64,000 nucleotides of DNA, taken from NCBI RefSeq assembly GCF_001542915.1, contig NZ_LNNH01000032.1, positions 1 through 64,000 on the forward strand. Reading direction: 5' to 3'. The notes beneath the pieces were generated by a model that saw nothing but the letters and a program-made list of their open reading frames with translations, was not told the DNA's origin and did no database searches. Of the stretch, positions 26,171 to 34,595 are shown piece after piece (positions within the stretch are counted from its first letter, which is position 1; each line of letters begins with the position of its first letter). Made by a program: the position numbers and the translations under genes. This DNA comes from Peribacillus simplex (GTDB lineage Bacteria; Bacillota; Bacilli; Bacillales; DSM-1321).

Positions 26171-26803
26171 ATGACAGAATTCTGGGAGTCCAGCTTTATA
26201 GAAAATCAAGAGATGTGGGGATATGAACCTTCAGACTCGGCAATCTTCACAAAGGACTTTTTCCTTGAAAAAAAAGTGAAGGATATTTTGATTCCTGGTA
26301 TTGGATATGGCAGGAATGCAAAGGTGTTCATTGATAATGGAATAGATGTAACAGGTATTGAGATTTCAAAAACAGCGATTGAATTGGCAAAGCAAAGCGG
26401 GCTTACTATTCGTTATATACATGGTTCAGTCACTGATATGCCTTTTGATAACAAACTTTATGATGGTATATTCTGTTATGCCCTTATTCACTTATTGAAT
26501 GAGCGTGAGAGAGAGAAGTTTATTAAAGATTGCTACAATCAATTAAAACCTAATGGATACATGATTTTCATCACTATTTCAAAAGAAGCCCCCATGTTTG
26601 GAAAGGGTAAGCAAATAGGGAAAGACTATTTCGGGATTTTCGATGAGCTAAAAATGTTTTTTTATGATTCCGATTCGATAAAACAAGAATTTGGCACATA
26701 TGGCCTGATGGAAATTTCGGAAATTGTTGAGCCCCATAAAAATATGGAAAATAAGCTTCCATTTCCATTTATAATGGTGAAATGTCAAAAAGAACGTACA
26801 TAA
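26171..26803 (+). CDS. Class I SAM-dependent methyltransferase
   Basis: A 210-residue methyltransferase. Motif I is ILIPGIGYGRNAKVFIDNGIDVTGIEIS; the adenine-binding region GSVTDMPFDNKLYDGIFCYALIHLLNE follows. The pattern resembles TehB or thiol methyltransferase families, but the substrate cannot be inferred. It has its own ribosome binding site (AAGGAG) and terminator, and no functional link to neighbours. Its codon use is more AT-rich than the purine genes beside it, which may hint at separate acquisition. Confidence 0.85.
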   Translation: MTEFWESSFIENQEMWGYEPSDSAIFTKDFFLEKKVKDILIPGIGYGRNAKVFIDNGIDVTGIEISKTAIELAKQSGLTIRYIHGSVTDMPFDNKLYDGIFCYALIHLLNEREREKFIKDCYNQLKPNGYMIFITISKEAPMFGKGKQIGKDYFGIFDELKMFFYDSDSIKQEFGTYGLMEISEIVEPHKNMENKLPFPFIMVKCQKERT

Positions 26804-26805
26804 TA

Positions 26806-26846
26806 AAACCCCACCTGTTCCCAATCGGCAACTGGTGGGGTTTCTA
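26806..26846 (+). terminator. Terminator after the methyltransferase
   Basis: AAACCCCACC (26806-26815) pairs with GGTGGGGTTT (26834-26843). Placed three bases after the stop codon. Confidence 0.85.
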
Positions 26847-26905
26847 ACTTGCTTCTACATCTACATCAACCGGGAGATCCATCTCGTGCAAACACGCCCT
26901 TTCAC

Positions 26906-27043
26906 TTATACGGCTAACTTACTGTACTCATCCAACTGGTCTTTGGTTAAATTTTTAATGAAATGGTCGAAGTTTATCGACTCGATTTCATACCTTTTAC
27001 AAATCTTCAAATAACTTTCATAGGCTTTATCATGAATGTTCAT
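26906..27043 (-). CDS. Small protein of 45 residues, unknown function
   Basis: A short but well-formed gene. The ATG at 27041-27043 has GAGGAGAG about seven bases upstream. The peptide begins MNIHDKAYESYLKICKRYEI, continues with a charged helix-like stretch and ends SKLAV. It has one cysteine and no signal peptide or membrane segment. Upstream are two AT palindromes (27062-27073 and 27085-27104) that could regulate it. I do not recognise the family. Balanced codon use and the ribosome binding site make chance unlikely, but there is no homology evidence. Confidence 0.55.
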   Translation of the reverse strand: MNIHDKAYESYLKICKRYEIESINFDHFIKNLTKDQLDEYSKLAV

Positions 27044-27061
27044 GAGCTTGACTCTCCTCTC

Positions 27062-27104
27062 TGTTATATAACAACATTTTTATCTTGTTAATAATATATA
27101 ACAA
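27062..27104 (-). promoter_or_regulatory. Two AT palindromes before the 45-codon gene
   Basis: TGTTATATAACA (27062-27073) is a perfect palindrome. TTGTTA (27085-27090) and TAACAA (27099-27104) form an inverted repeat with an 8-base spacer. Both share the TGTTA...TAACA core and precede the small gene, suggesting a regulator site overlapping its promoter. Confidence 0.45.
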
Positions 27105-27246
27105 AAGTTTTTCTCCGTCCATACATTTTTTTGAAAATCACGGACTATTTTCTTCTTTTATTATCTCCCAAATCGGTCTTTGCTAACCCTCTTCCATCAC
27201 AATAAACAGAACAACAAATGTTTAATTCCCCTCAAGGCAAAATTAA

Positions 27247-27283
27247 AAGGATTACGTCCGGGTGGTACCGAACGTAATCCTTG
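27247..27283 (-). terminator. Terminator of the C-N hydrolase operon
   Basis: AAGGATTACGT and ACGTAATCCTT form an 11-base stem around a 14-base loop. On the minus strand the stem is followed by TTAATTTTGCC. It lies about 35 bases after the end of the leftward operon. Confidence 0.7.
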
Positions 27284-27317
27284 AAAGCAGCGTACCTATT
27301 ATTTTTTTGCACTTGGA

Positions 27318-28217
27318 CTATCTAAACAGCACTTTGGTTGTTACCAGTTTGGATGGGGATGGGGTTGGAAGCAATTCTTTTTGTAAGATAGGGGCATATG
27401 TATCGACACGACGGTCTCTAAAGAATTGCAGCATATTTCTCGTTCTTTCTATTTCTTTCAAATCTATTTCTTGTACAATGATTCCTTCCTCTTCATCCAG
27501 AGAAGCCAGGATATTCCCTAGTGGATCGCTTATGAATGACCCACCGTAAAAATTCATGTCCTTTTCCTGCCCGACTCGATTTGTCGCTGCGACAAATACA
27601 CCGTTAGAAATGCCGTGAGCGGAAATCGCTTTTTCCCACGATGATCTTGTTGATATCCCGGGGTGATCGGGCTCCGAACCAATAGCAGAAGGATAGAATA
27701 AGATTTCTGCACCTTGTAAGCTCATGATTCGGGCAACTTCCGGAAACCATTCATCCCAGCAAATACCAACTCCGATTTTCCCATAAGCTGTTTCATAGAC
27801 AGGATACCCAGTATTACCTGGAACGAAATAATATTTTTCATGATACTGGGGACCATCCGGAATATGATTTTTTCTTGTAATCCCTAAACATTCGCCGTCA
27901 GCATCAAATACGGCTGCACTATTGAAATAAACTCCAGAACCAGCCCTTTCGTAAAATGGCACAATCAAGACGACTGCCAGTTCCTTTGCTAATTCACCCA
28001 TTTCCACCAAATTACCGCTATTTGTCTCTTCCGCTAAATCATAATTTTTCACATTAACCGTTTGCGGAAAATATTCCGAAGAAAATAATTCCTGTAAGCA
28101 AACGATTTGTGCCCCTTTATTTGCCGTTTCTTTTATTTTCCCCATCGTTTTTTGAATATTTTGTTCGATATTTTCTCCACAATGGATTTGAATAAGACCG
28201 ACTTTTACTTTTGACAT
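27318..28217 (-). CDS. Carbon-nitrogen hydrolase (N-carbamoylputrescine amidase-like)
   Basis: A 299-residue nitrilase-superfamily amidase. The Glu-Lys-Cys triad is visible: glutamate in VCLQELFSSEYF, lysine in ITRKNHIPDGPQYHEKYYF, and cysteine in VGICWDEWFPEVAR. The IPDGPxYxEKYYF and ILFYPSAIGSEP blocks are characteristic of AguB-type N-carbamoylputrescine amidases and beta-ureidopropionases. It is the last gene of a leftward operon with an amidohydrolase and an amino-acid-type permease, which points to uptake and breakdown of an amide or ureido compound. Polyamine catabolism is one option. Substrate not determinable here. Confidence 0.88.
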   Translation of the reverse strand: MSKVKVGLIQIHCGENIEQNIQKTMGKIKETANKGAQIVCLQELFSSEYFPQTVNVKNYDLAEETNSGNLVEMGELAKELAVVLIVPFYERAGSGVYFNSAAVFDADGECLGITRKNHIPDGPQYHEKYYFVPGNTGYPVYETAYGKIGVGICWDEWFPEVARIMSLQGAEILFYPSAIGSEPDHPGISTRSSWEKAISAHGISNGVFVAATNRVGQEKDMNFYGGSFISDPLGNILASLDEEEGIIVQEIDLKEIERTRNMLQFFRDRRVDTYAPILQKELLPTPSPSKLVTTKVLFR

Positions 28218-28251
28218 TTTCTCACTACCTGACTTTATTTATTTTTTCGAC

Positions 28252-29877
28252 TTATACCCTTTGGACCGCCTGGCTTTCATGCACGATCTTTCCGTCCATC
28301 ACCGTCATTTTCACTTTTGTTTCCAGGATTTCCTCTGTCGATATGCTAAATAAATTTTTATCCAGTACTGCGATATCCGCTATCTTCCCTGCTTCCAATG
28401 TCCCTAGTTCTTTTTCCCTGAAAGACCCGAATGCCGGAATGGCCGTGTAGGATTTTAACGCTTGTGCCACTGTTATGCCTTCCGATTCCTGCCATGCCTT
28501 CCCTGCCAAATCTTTTCTGGTGATCGCCTGATAAATGCCCATCATAGGATTTAGGGGCACGACAGGAAAATCCGTACCAAAGGCAATTTTTGCACCTGTA
28601 TCGACTATTGTTTTGACAGGATAATAAAGGGGTTGCTGCTTCTCACTAATCCTGGCGGTATATGCCTCACTTTCCATCAATTCGATATGTTTGGGCTGAA
28701 AGGAAGCGATGACATTCAATTCCTTAAAGCGATGGACGTCGTCAGGATGCAATACCTCCACATGTTCAATGACATGTCTGGCGTCTCTTTCTCCATTTGC
28801 ATTTCTTGCGTCTTCAAACGCATCCAACGCCAAGCGGACAGCCCCATTCCCGATGGCATGGAAGCGAATTTGGAAGCTTTCCTTATCTGCCCTTAGCACC
28901 AATTGTTTAATGGTTTCAGCTGGATAGGTGGTTCCCCCTTTCGTATCGGGACGATCCTTGTAATGATCCAATAAAAAAGCGGTATGACTTGTCACCACAC
29001 CATCTATAAATTGCTTTAATCCCGAAAAGGTAAGCTTATCGGACTGATAATTTGTTTGTAACTCCATTGCGTCAGCTAAATCCATTTTTAACTCCGGCGA
29101 AAAGTGGATTCTAGTTGTAAGTAACCCTTTTTGATCGAATTCCTTGAAAATCTCCAGATCATCTAATGGATTTGGCGCAATTTTAGCTCCGTATAAATCA
29201 TTAACGGATGTAATTCCCAACCTTTTGGTTTCATTGAGGAAGACTTGAAATAGTTTTTCCCGTTTTTCTTTCGGTAACTTGTATGCATGTTCTGATGCAA
29301 AACCAATTGCCTGCTCAAACAGAAGGCCAGTCAGCTCCCCATTTTCATCTTTTCCGATTTCTCCATATTCGGGATTGGGGGTATTCCTCGTCAATTGAAT
29401 CTTTTCGATTGCTTTACTATTGATCCAGGCATAATGCACTTCTGCATTGAATAATAAAACAGGACGATCACAAATATATTGATCTAATGTTGATCTATGT
29501 GGGAGCACTTTGTTTTTCCAATTGGTATGATCCCAGCCAATACCAAATATCCATTCATCATTTGGTCTCGTTTCTGCAAATTCACCTACCATTTTTGCTG
29601 CCTCTTCCTCTGAAGCTGCAGTAAATAATTTGGCGCTATCCTCCTGTAAAATGCTTCCCATCATGATGTGCATATGAAAATCATGAAATCCCGGAATGAT
29701 CAATCCATCTTCCATGTCATAGACTTTTGTTTGATCGCCAATCAATGACGTGATTTCTTCTATCGAACCGATTTCCATAATTTTATTCTCTTTAATGGCG
29801 ATAGCCGCTTGAATTGGCTCATCTTGTAAGCCAGTAAAAACATGTTGACCAGAAAGTACGATGTCTGCTTTTCCCAT
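28252..29877 (-). CDS. YtcJ-like amidohydrolase (amidohydrolase family 3)
   Basis: A 541-residue metal-dependent hydrolase. The N-terminal beta sandwich leads into PGFHDFHMHIMMG (metal histidines); the barrel has HVIEHVEVLHPDD, FGTDFPVVPLNPM (terminal aspartate) and a C-terminal LGTLEAGKIADIAVLDKN signature. Proteins of the YtcJ group hydrolyse N-acyl or amide substrates that are mostly unidentified. It is separated by 26 bases from the permease upstream and 34 bases from the C-N hydrolase downstream, so the three are likely cotranscribed. Confidence 0.88.
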   Translation of the reverse strand: MGKADIVLSGQHVFTGLQDEPIQAAIAIKENKIMEIGSIEEITSLIGDQTKVYDMEDGLIIPGFHDFHMHIMMGSILQEDSAKLFTAASEEEAAKMVGEFAETRPNDEWIFGIGWDHTNWKNKVLPHRSTLDQYICDRPVLLFNAEVHYAWINSKAIEKIQLTRNTPNPEYGEIGKDENGELTGLLFEQAIGFASEHAYKLPKEKREKLFQVFLNETKRLGITSVNDLYGAKIAPNPLDDLEIFKEFDQKGLLTTRIHFSPELKMDLADAMELQTNYQSDKLTFSGLKQFIDGVVTSHTAFLLDHYKDRPDTKGGTTYPAETIKQLVLRADKESFQIRFHAIGNGAVRLALDAFEDARNANGERDARHVIEHVEVLHPDDVHRFKELNVIASFQPKHIELMESEAYTARISEKQQPLYYPVKTIVDTGAKIAFGTDFPVVPLNPMMGIYQAITRKDLAGKAWQESEGITVAQALKSYTAIPAFGSFREKELGTLEAGKIADIAVLDKNLFSISTEEILETKVKMTVMDGKIVHESQAVQRV

Positions 29878-29903
29878 TTTTATCCTCCTCGATGAATATT
29901 GCT

Positions 29904-31259
29904 TTATGCCTGAATTTCAGTTTCCGCCACACTATCAATAGAAAGCTCTGGTGGCCGCTTACTAAACATTTTCGTATTGGAAAGGAGCAGGATGAAACCT
30001 ATTCCAAACCATCCCAGTCCGAGGAAAAGTGCCTTTAAATCAAGACTAGTCCATAACCAAATGGTGAAACTTGCCCCCATCAGCGGCAATATAAGATATT
30101 TTAGTGTGTTGATCCCGTCCCTTTGCTTCTCCCTCATAAAATAATGAGAAATAACCGAAAGATTCACAAATGTGAATGCCACGAGCGCGCCAAAGTTAAT
30201 AAAGGAGGATGCTGTCACTAAATCGACGAATAAAGCAGATAAAGCAAAAATTCCCACTAAGATGATGTTGTGTGTTGGCGTCCGGAATTTGGGATGAATA
30301 TGACCAAATATTTTTTTAGGAAGAACGCCATCTCTCCCCATCGCATACAAAAGCCGTGAAACACTCGCATGGGCTGATAGACCGGATGCCAGCCCCCCCG
30401 TGATATATCCTGCTAGAAAAATGGATTGAAATAAATTCCCTCCGATATACATGGCAATCTCCAAGGCAGCGGAATCCGGATCATTAAAAGCTTGGAAATT
30501 TGGATAAACGAGTTGACAGATGTATGAGATGGCGATAAACAGACCTCCGCCTATTAATGCTACCAGGAAAATGGCTCTTGGTATGGTTTTTTTCGGATTA
30601 ATCGTTTCCTCAGAAAATGTGGTGACCGCATCAAATCCTAAAAAAGATAAACATAGAATAGAAGATCCTGCCAATACCAAGGATAGCGGTATTTCTCCAT
30701 TCACAAATGGCGAATGCATGAATAATGTCCCTGAACCCATTCCGGTAAGTAATCCTTTAATGGATAGGAATGTGAATATCGCTATGATGGAGAATTGACA
30801 GCCAACCAATAAAATATTTATCTTGGTTGCAATCTTCACACCAATGATATTGACGAAGGTGATTAAAAGGACAAAGCCAATTAACCAGGCAGAGAAAGGA
30901 ATGGATGGAAAATATGCGTTTAAGTAAATGGCAATCAATAATCCGTTAATCATCGGCAAAAATAAATAGTCCAATAGGATGACCCAACCTACCAAGAAAC
31001 CAAGATGAGGATTAAAGGCCTTTTGAGTGAATGTATACGCAGAACCAGAAACCGGGTAGGCCTTAACCATCTGGCCATAGCTATAAGCTGTAAACAACAT
31101 GCCCACCAAAGCTATGATGTAAGCAGCAGGTACCATCCCTTTCGTTATTTCGGCTACTACCCCATATGTGGAAAAGACGGTGGTCGGTGCCATATAAGCC
31201 AACCCAAATATCACTAAAGGAAATACGGTTAACGAACGTCTTAATTTTGCATTCTCCAT
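29904..31259 (-). CDS. APC family amino acid/amine permease
   Basis: A 451-residue transporter with about 12 hydrophobic segments. It has the APC-family opening (FGLAYMAPTTVFSTYGV, helix 1) and SGSAYTFTQKAFNPHLGFLVGW near helix 3, plus FLGFDAVTTFSEETINPKKTIPRAI in the middle. Similar permeases carry putrescine, amino acids or other amines. As first gene of the operon it probably imports the substrate of the two hydrolases downstream. The specific substrate is not evident. Confidence 0.9.
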   Translation of the reverse strand: MENAKLRRSLTVFPLVIFGLAYMAPTTVFSTYGVVAEITKGMVPAAYIIALVGMLFTAYSYGQMVKAYPVSGSAYTFTQKAFNPHLGFLVGWVILLDYLFLPMINGLLIAIYLNAYFPSIPFSAWLIGFVLLITFVNIIGVKIATKINILLVGCQFSIIAIFTFLSIKGLLTGMGSGTLFMHSPFVNGEIPLSLVLAGSSILCLSFLGFDAVTTFSEETINPKKTIPRAIFLVALIGGGLFIAISYICQLVYPNFQAFNDPDSAALEIAMYIGGNLFQSIFLAGYITGGLASGLSAHASVSRLLYAMGRDGVLPKKIFGHIHPKFRTPTHNIILVGIFALSALFVDLVTASSFINFGALVAFTFVNLSVISHYFMREKQRDGINTLKYLILPLMGASFTIWLWTSLDLKALFLGLGWFGIGFILLLSNTKMFSKRPPELSIDSVAETEIQA

Positions 31260-31729
31260 GTATCACTCCACCCATAATCAGACTTAACCAACTAATATGC
31301 AAATATCATACCAAGCCGAGTAAAGGTTTCTTGACGATTGGGATTCTATATTTTCGCAATAATTACAATAAACAGATTATTTATTAGGTGTTTAGCTTTA
31401 TGCACCCCTACATCAATTATGCAACATTGCATACTAAGTCGTGGGCGAAAAAGCTGTTTCACGACTATTGGTTGATCCCGAATGATGCTCCCAACACCGC
31501 TCATGATAAAAACAACCGTTTGATTTCATTTATCATGTAAAACGTGTGCGCAAAAGACACACACCCCATAATTATCCTTCCGTTACTTGGTTCAATGTAG
31601 CATAAGAATATCAGAGATAAAAGGCTTCTCGTTGTGTAAATCACGAGAAGCCTTTTTTAATGATGGATGATGTTACACCTATAGTATTTCAGGTCCTTTT
31701 TATTGTTCTTTGAAGCAGAAACGGACCTC
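31260..31729. other. Intergenic region between permease and C-N hydrolase genes
   Basis: 470 bases. The first part (31260-31400) should hold the permease promoter. The middle shows no coding frame with a ribosome binding site. The end holds a strong hairpin at 31620-31655 described separately. Confidence 0.4.
31620..31659. terminator. Strong hairpin terminator
   Basis: AAAGGCTTCTCGT (31620-31632) pairs perfectly with ACGAGAAGCCTTT (31643-31655), with TTTTTT on the plus side and TTTTA on the minus side. It probably ends the leftward C-N hydrolase gene at 31730. No plus-strand gene precedes it. Confidence 0.75.
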
Positions 31730-32503
31730 TCATTCCAAGACTCGGTGCTTCAAATTAGGAAACACATCCCGAATTTCAGCAATCTGAGATGGATCAATCT
31801 CCGTTTTAATAATGGCTTCTTCATCTCCTCCTGCAGCCACAACAATCCCCCATGGGTCAACCACTTGACTATGGCCAGCTAACAGAACGTCATTAGTATT
31901 GCCAACACAATTGCTTGAAATTAAGAAGCACTGGTTTTCCAATGCCCGAACTGAATTGAATAATTTCCAATGCTCCAATCTTCTATGCGGCCAAGCAGAT
32001 GTAACCAGAAGCATTTCTGCTCCAAGATCCACTTCTGCGCGGTACAATTCAGGAAATCGCAAATCATAACAAGTTGATAAGCCGACTTTCCCGAATTCCG
32101 TATCCACTACAGTCGTTTCATTTCCCCTCGTCAATATTTGCCCCTCTTTTGAACCGTATTGAAACAAATGCATTTTTCGGTAGGTACCTATAAGTGTCCC
32201 GTCCGGAGAAAACAGGACGCTCGTGTTGTAATATTTCCCATTGTTTTTTTCTATAAAACTGCCTGCAAATATATATGAATTGACCTCTTTTGCCTTTGAG
32301 GAGAATCGCCGTACAAAATCCCCATTCAACTCTTCCGATTCATCAATATAACGATCAAAAGAAAAGTACCCCGTTGCCCACGTTTCTGGCAGAACAATTA
32401 AATCCTGTCCTTTTAATCCGTCAATCATTGACTCGACGCGATCTATGCGATCATTTTTTGATTCAATATCTTTAATCTCCAATTGTATTGATGCAATTTT
32501 CAT
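31730..32503 (-). CDS. Carbon-nitrogen family hydrolase (omega-amidase/Nit-like)
   Basis: A 257-residue nitrilase-superfamily protein. The triad is glutamate in LIVLPETWATGYF, lysine in TYRKMHLFQYGSKEG and cysteine in VGLSTCYDLRFPELYR. The CYDLRFPELYR block is typical of the Nit/omega-amidase branch (YafV-like), which deamidates ketoglutaramate-type compounds. I start at the ATG at 32501-32503 with AAAGGATG upstream. The frame stays open to 32602, but those 33 residues are not family-like and have no ribosome binding site. It follows a GntR remnant that may once have regulated it. Confidence 0.85.
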   Translation of the reverse strand: MKIASIQLEIKDIESKNDRIDRVESMIDGLKGQDLIVLPETWATGYFSFDRYIDESEELNGDFVRRFSSKAKEVNSYIFAGSFIEKNNGKYYNTSVLFSPDGTLIGTYRKMHLFQYGSKEGQILTRGNETTVVDTEFGKVGLSTCYDLRFPELYRAEVDLGAEMLLVTSAWPHRRLEHWKLFNSVRALENQCFLISSNCVGNTNDVLLAGHSQVVDPWGIVVAAGGDEEAIIKTEIDPSQIAEIRDVFPNLKHRVLE

Positions 32504-32641
32504 TTCTGCAACATCCTTTTTATTTAGATTTTTTATATTCGTTCTCTCACTCTCACCTGAGGTAGGATGGTAAAAATTCATCCACCATTTGGACCCGCTC
32601 ATACTATCAGATAAAGCAATCTTTACTACCGTTAAATCCTT

Positions 32642-32824
32642 TTATGGCATGCAAACGAGCAATCCTTCCTTCAGTAACTCTTGAATGGCTTTCGCTAGAG
32701 ACGTTCTTGAAATATTTAACCATTCAGCTAATTGAATTTCAGTAAATAATCCATCACTGGTACTGCCACCTTTTTTAACCTGTTTATACACTTTATCTTG
32801 CGTTGGACTTTCCTTCCCGATTGG
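32642..32824 (-). pseudogene. Remnant of a GntR-family regulator
   Basis: Sixty codons on the minus strand read as a GntR winged-helix: QDKVYKQVKK, then FTEIQLAEWLNISRTSLAKA, then IQELLKEGLLV, ending at a TAA right after. No start codon exists in the frame: a TAG stands just upstream. The segment normally holding the ILSGELKPGE turn is shortened to about five residues, and the effector domain is gone. This is a decayed regulator next to the C-N hydrolase gene. Confidence 0.65.
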
Positions 32825-33301
32825 CTATAATTGTATTTTTGCCATATGAACAACCGAATCTACTATTTTGTCAAATCCTTGCATGTGTCATGTATACATA
32901 TTACTAACATGCCAGACACAAGCCAATGATATATTCTCATTTTTCAATTTTTTTTCTCGGACCCCCAATGTTTGAAAGAGACAATGTAACCTAGATTACA
33001 AGCTAACAAAAAATTCTTCACGCTCACCGCTACTTGCATTAGTGTTATCTCATTATTGCATTTTTGCATTTTTGGCAACATTAGGTCTTTCTTGATTATG
33101 GTTCTTGCAGCCCCTTTGATCCAAATTTCATACATGAAGACCAAAAGAAGTTCCTTTTGTTTTTCCGATCCCATTAAAAAGCTTTCATACACTGATTACA
33201 CAACGATTATCATCATTTCATGTACTATGCGAAAGGGATTTTTGTTATCATTAGTTCATATTCTTGGGAATGAATGCTAAGTTTTTTAAGGAGGAACCGT
33301 T
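32825..33301. other. Region upstream of the chromate transporter genes
   Basis: About 480 bases, AT-rich. An 82-codon minus-strand frame (32944-33192) has no good ribosome binding site and no recognisable motif, so I do not call it. The last hundred bases must hold the promoter of the chromate transporter pair. Confidence 0.35.
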
Positions 33302-33889
33302 TTGAAAAATCCATATTCGGAATTAACGATCGGGATGCTGAGGACAGGCATTTTAGGTTTTGGCGGCGGACCATCTGTCATCCCGCTCATCCGTCATGAA
33401 GCCGTTTCCCGATATCATTGGCTCGATGATGATGAATTCGGTGACACGCTGGCGATCGCCAATACGCTTCCAGGGCCGATTGCCACCAAGATGGCGGCAT
33501 ACCTTGGTTATCAATTGAAGGGCTGGCCGGGAGCACTTTTGAGTGTGGCTGCACACGTATTGCCTTCATGTCTTGCTATGGTTTTCCTGATTGGATTCAT
33601 TAATGTGCTAAGCAATTCAGCAATGGTCGGCACAATGATCGCTGCTGTCATGCCAGTTGTTGCCGTCATGCTTGGTCAAATGGCTTATGAGTTTGGCGAA
33701 AAGGCGATAAAAGGGTTAGGGATGGTGCTTGGCATCACCTTTTTTGCGATTTCTTTTATCCTGCTCCAGACGGTCTCCCTTCACCCAGGTATCGTCATCA
33801 TGATTTTCCTTTTGTATGGAGCGTTCCACTTTAAATTAAAAGAAAAATTGAAAAGTAAAAAGATGGATCGGAAGGAGGGATCTGCCTAA
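33302..33889 (+). CDS. Chromate transporter, short-chain subunit 1
   Basis: A 195-residue half-size CHR-family transporter starting at a TTG preceded by AAGGAGGAACC. Family motifs: GFGGGPSVIPLIRHEAV and NTLPGPIATKMAAYLGYQLKGWPGALLS, followed by about five hydrophobic segments. Short-chain CHR proteins occur in tandem pairs and export chromate together; the second partner starts on the last base of this stop codon. Related CHR proteins may move other anions. Confidence 0.9.
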   Translation: MKNPYSELTIGMLRTGILGFGGGPSVIPLIRHEAVSRYHWLDDDEFGDTLAIANTLPGPIATKMAAYLGYQLKGWPGALLSVAAHVLPSCLAMVFLIGFINVLSNSAMVGTMIAAVMPVVAVMLGQMAYEFGEKAIKGLGMVLGITFFAISFILLQTVSLHPGIVIMIFLLYGAFHFKLKEKLKSKKMDRKEGSA

Positions 33890-34440
33890 TGGGCTTTATC
33901 ATCCCGATCGGGGTCGCTGTTTTTCTTGCGTTCTTCATTGCCAACCTTCTAGGATATGGCGGAGGTCCAGCTTCCATCCCGCTTATGTATGATCAAATCG
34001 TAACCCGTTACGGCTGGCTCGATAATACCCAATTCTCACAAATGCTCGCGCTGGGAAATTCCCTTCCAGGTCCGATTGCCACCAAGATTGCCGCATATGT
34101 CGGATATGATGTGTATGGCTGGCCAGGTTTCTTAGCTGCATTGGCCGGCACCATCATCCCTTCCGCCGTGGCATTGATCTATTTATTGAAAATCCTGCGT
34201 AAATACAAGCAATCATCTGTCGTAAAAGGGATGTCATTACTGGTACAGCCCGTAATCACGATCATGATGTTATTGCTTACCTGGAGCATGGCCGCAGATG
34301 CCGTCGGTTCCATTGGTTACATCCATTCGATCATCATCGCCGGATTCGCCTTCTTGGCTTTAGGTAAATTCAAGATCCATCCAGCATTCGTAATCGTCCT
34401 TGCCTTTGCTTACGGAGGCTTTGTCATTCCGCTCACTTAA
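33889..34440 (+). CDS. Chromate transporter, short-chain subunit 2
   Basis: A 183-residue CHR-family partner, with LGYGGGPASIPLMYDQIVTRYGWLD and GNSLPGPIATKIAAYVGYDVYGWPG matching the paired motif of the first subunit. The TAATG junction (33887-33891) shows coupled translation, as usual for dimeric short-chain chromate transporters. A strong terminator follows at 34520. Confidence 0.9.
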   Translation: MGFIIPIGVAVFLAFFIANLLGYGGGPASIPLMYDQIVTRYGWLDNTQFSQMLALGNSLPGPIATKIAAYVGYDVYGWPGFLAALAGTIIPSAVALIYLLKILRKYKQSSVVKGMSLLVQPVITIMMLLLTWSMAADAVGSIGYIHSIIIAGFAFLALGKFKIHPAFVIVLAFAYGGFVIPLT

Positions 34441-34519
34441 ATCCCGCCAAATTTAAAGTTTAAAAATTGATTGCATAGTGGACTCATTGAACACATTTCT
34501 TACCTATAGGCGAAAATTC

Positions 34520-34558
34520 AAAAGGGGTTCGGATTTTTAAAAATTCCGAACCCCTTTT
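34520..34558. terminator. Bidirectional terminator between chromate and ArsB-type genes
   Basis: AAAAGGGGTTCGGA (34520-34533) pairs perfectly with TCCGAACCCCTTTT (34545-34558). It lies between convergent genes and has T-runs on both strands. Confidence 0.9.
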
Positions 34559-34595
34559 GTCTGCAAACTGTCCCGCCGATATCTCGGCCTTATCT

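Noticed and set aside
27250..27275. GGGTGGTACC, identical to the T-box core, on the plus strand
   Set aside because: No stem I or specifier region upstream, no downstream gene on that strand, and the sequence forms the loop of a minus-strand terminator.
32944..33192. An 82-codon minus-strand frame before the chromate transporter genes
   Set aside because: No ribosome binding site, no motif, and it occupies the expected promoter region.
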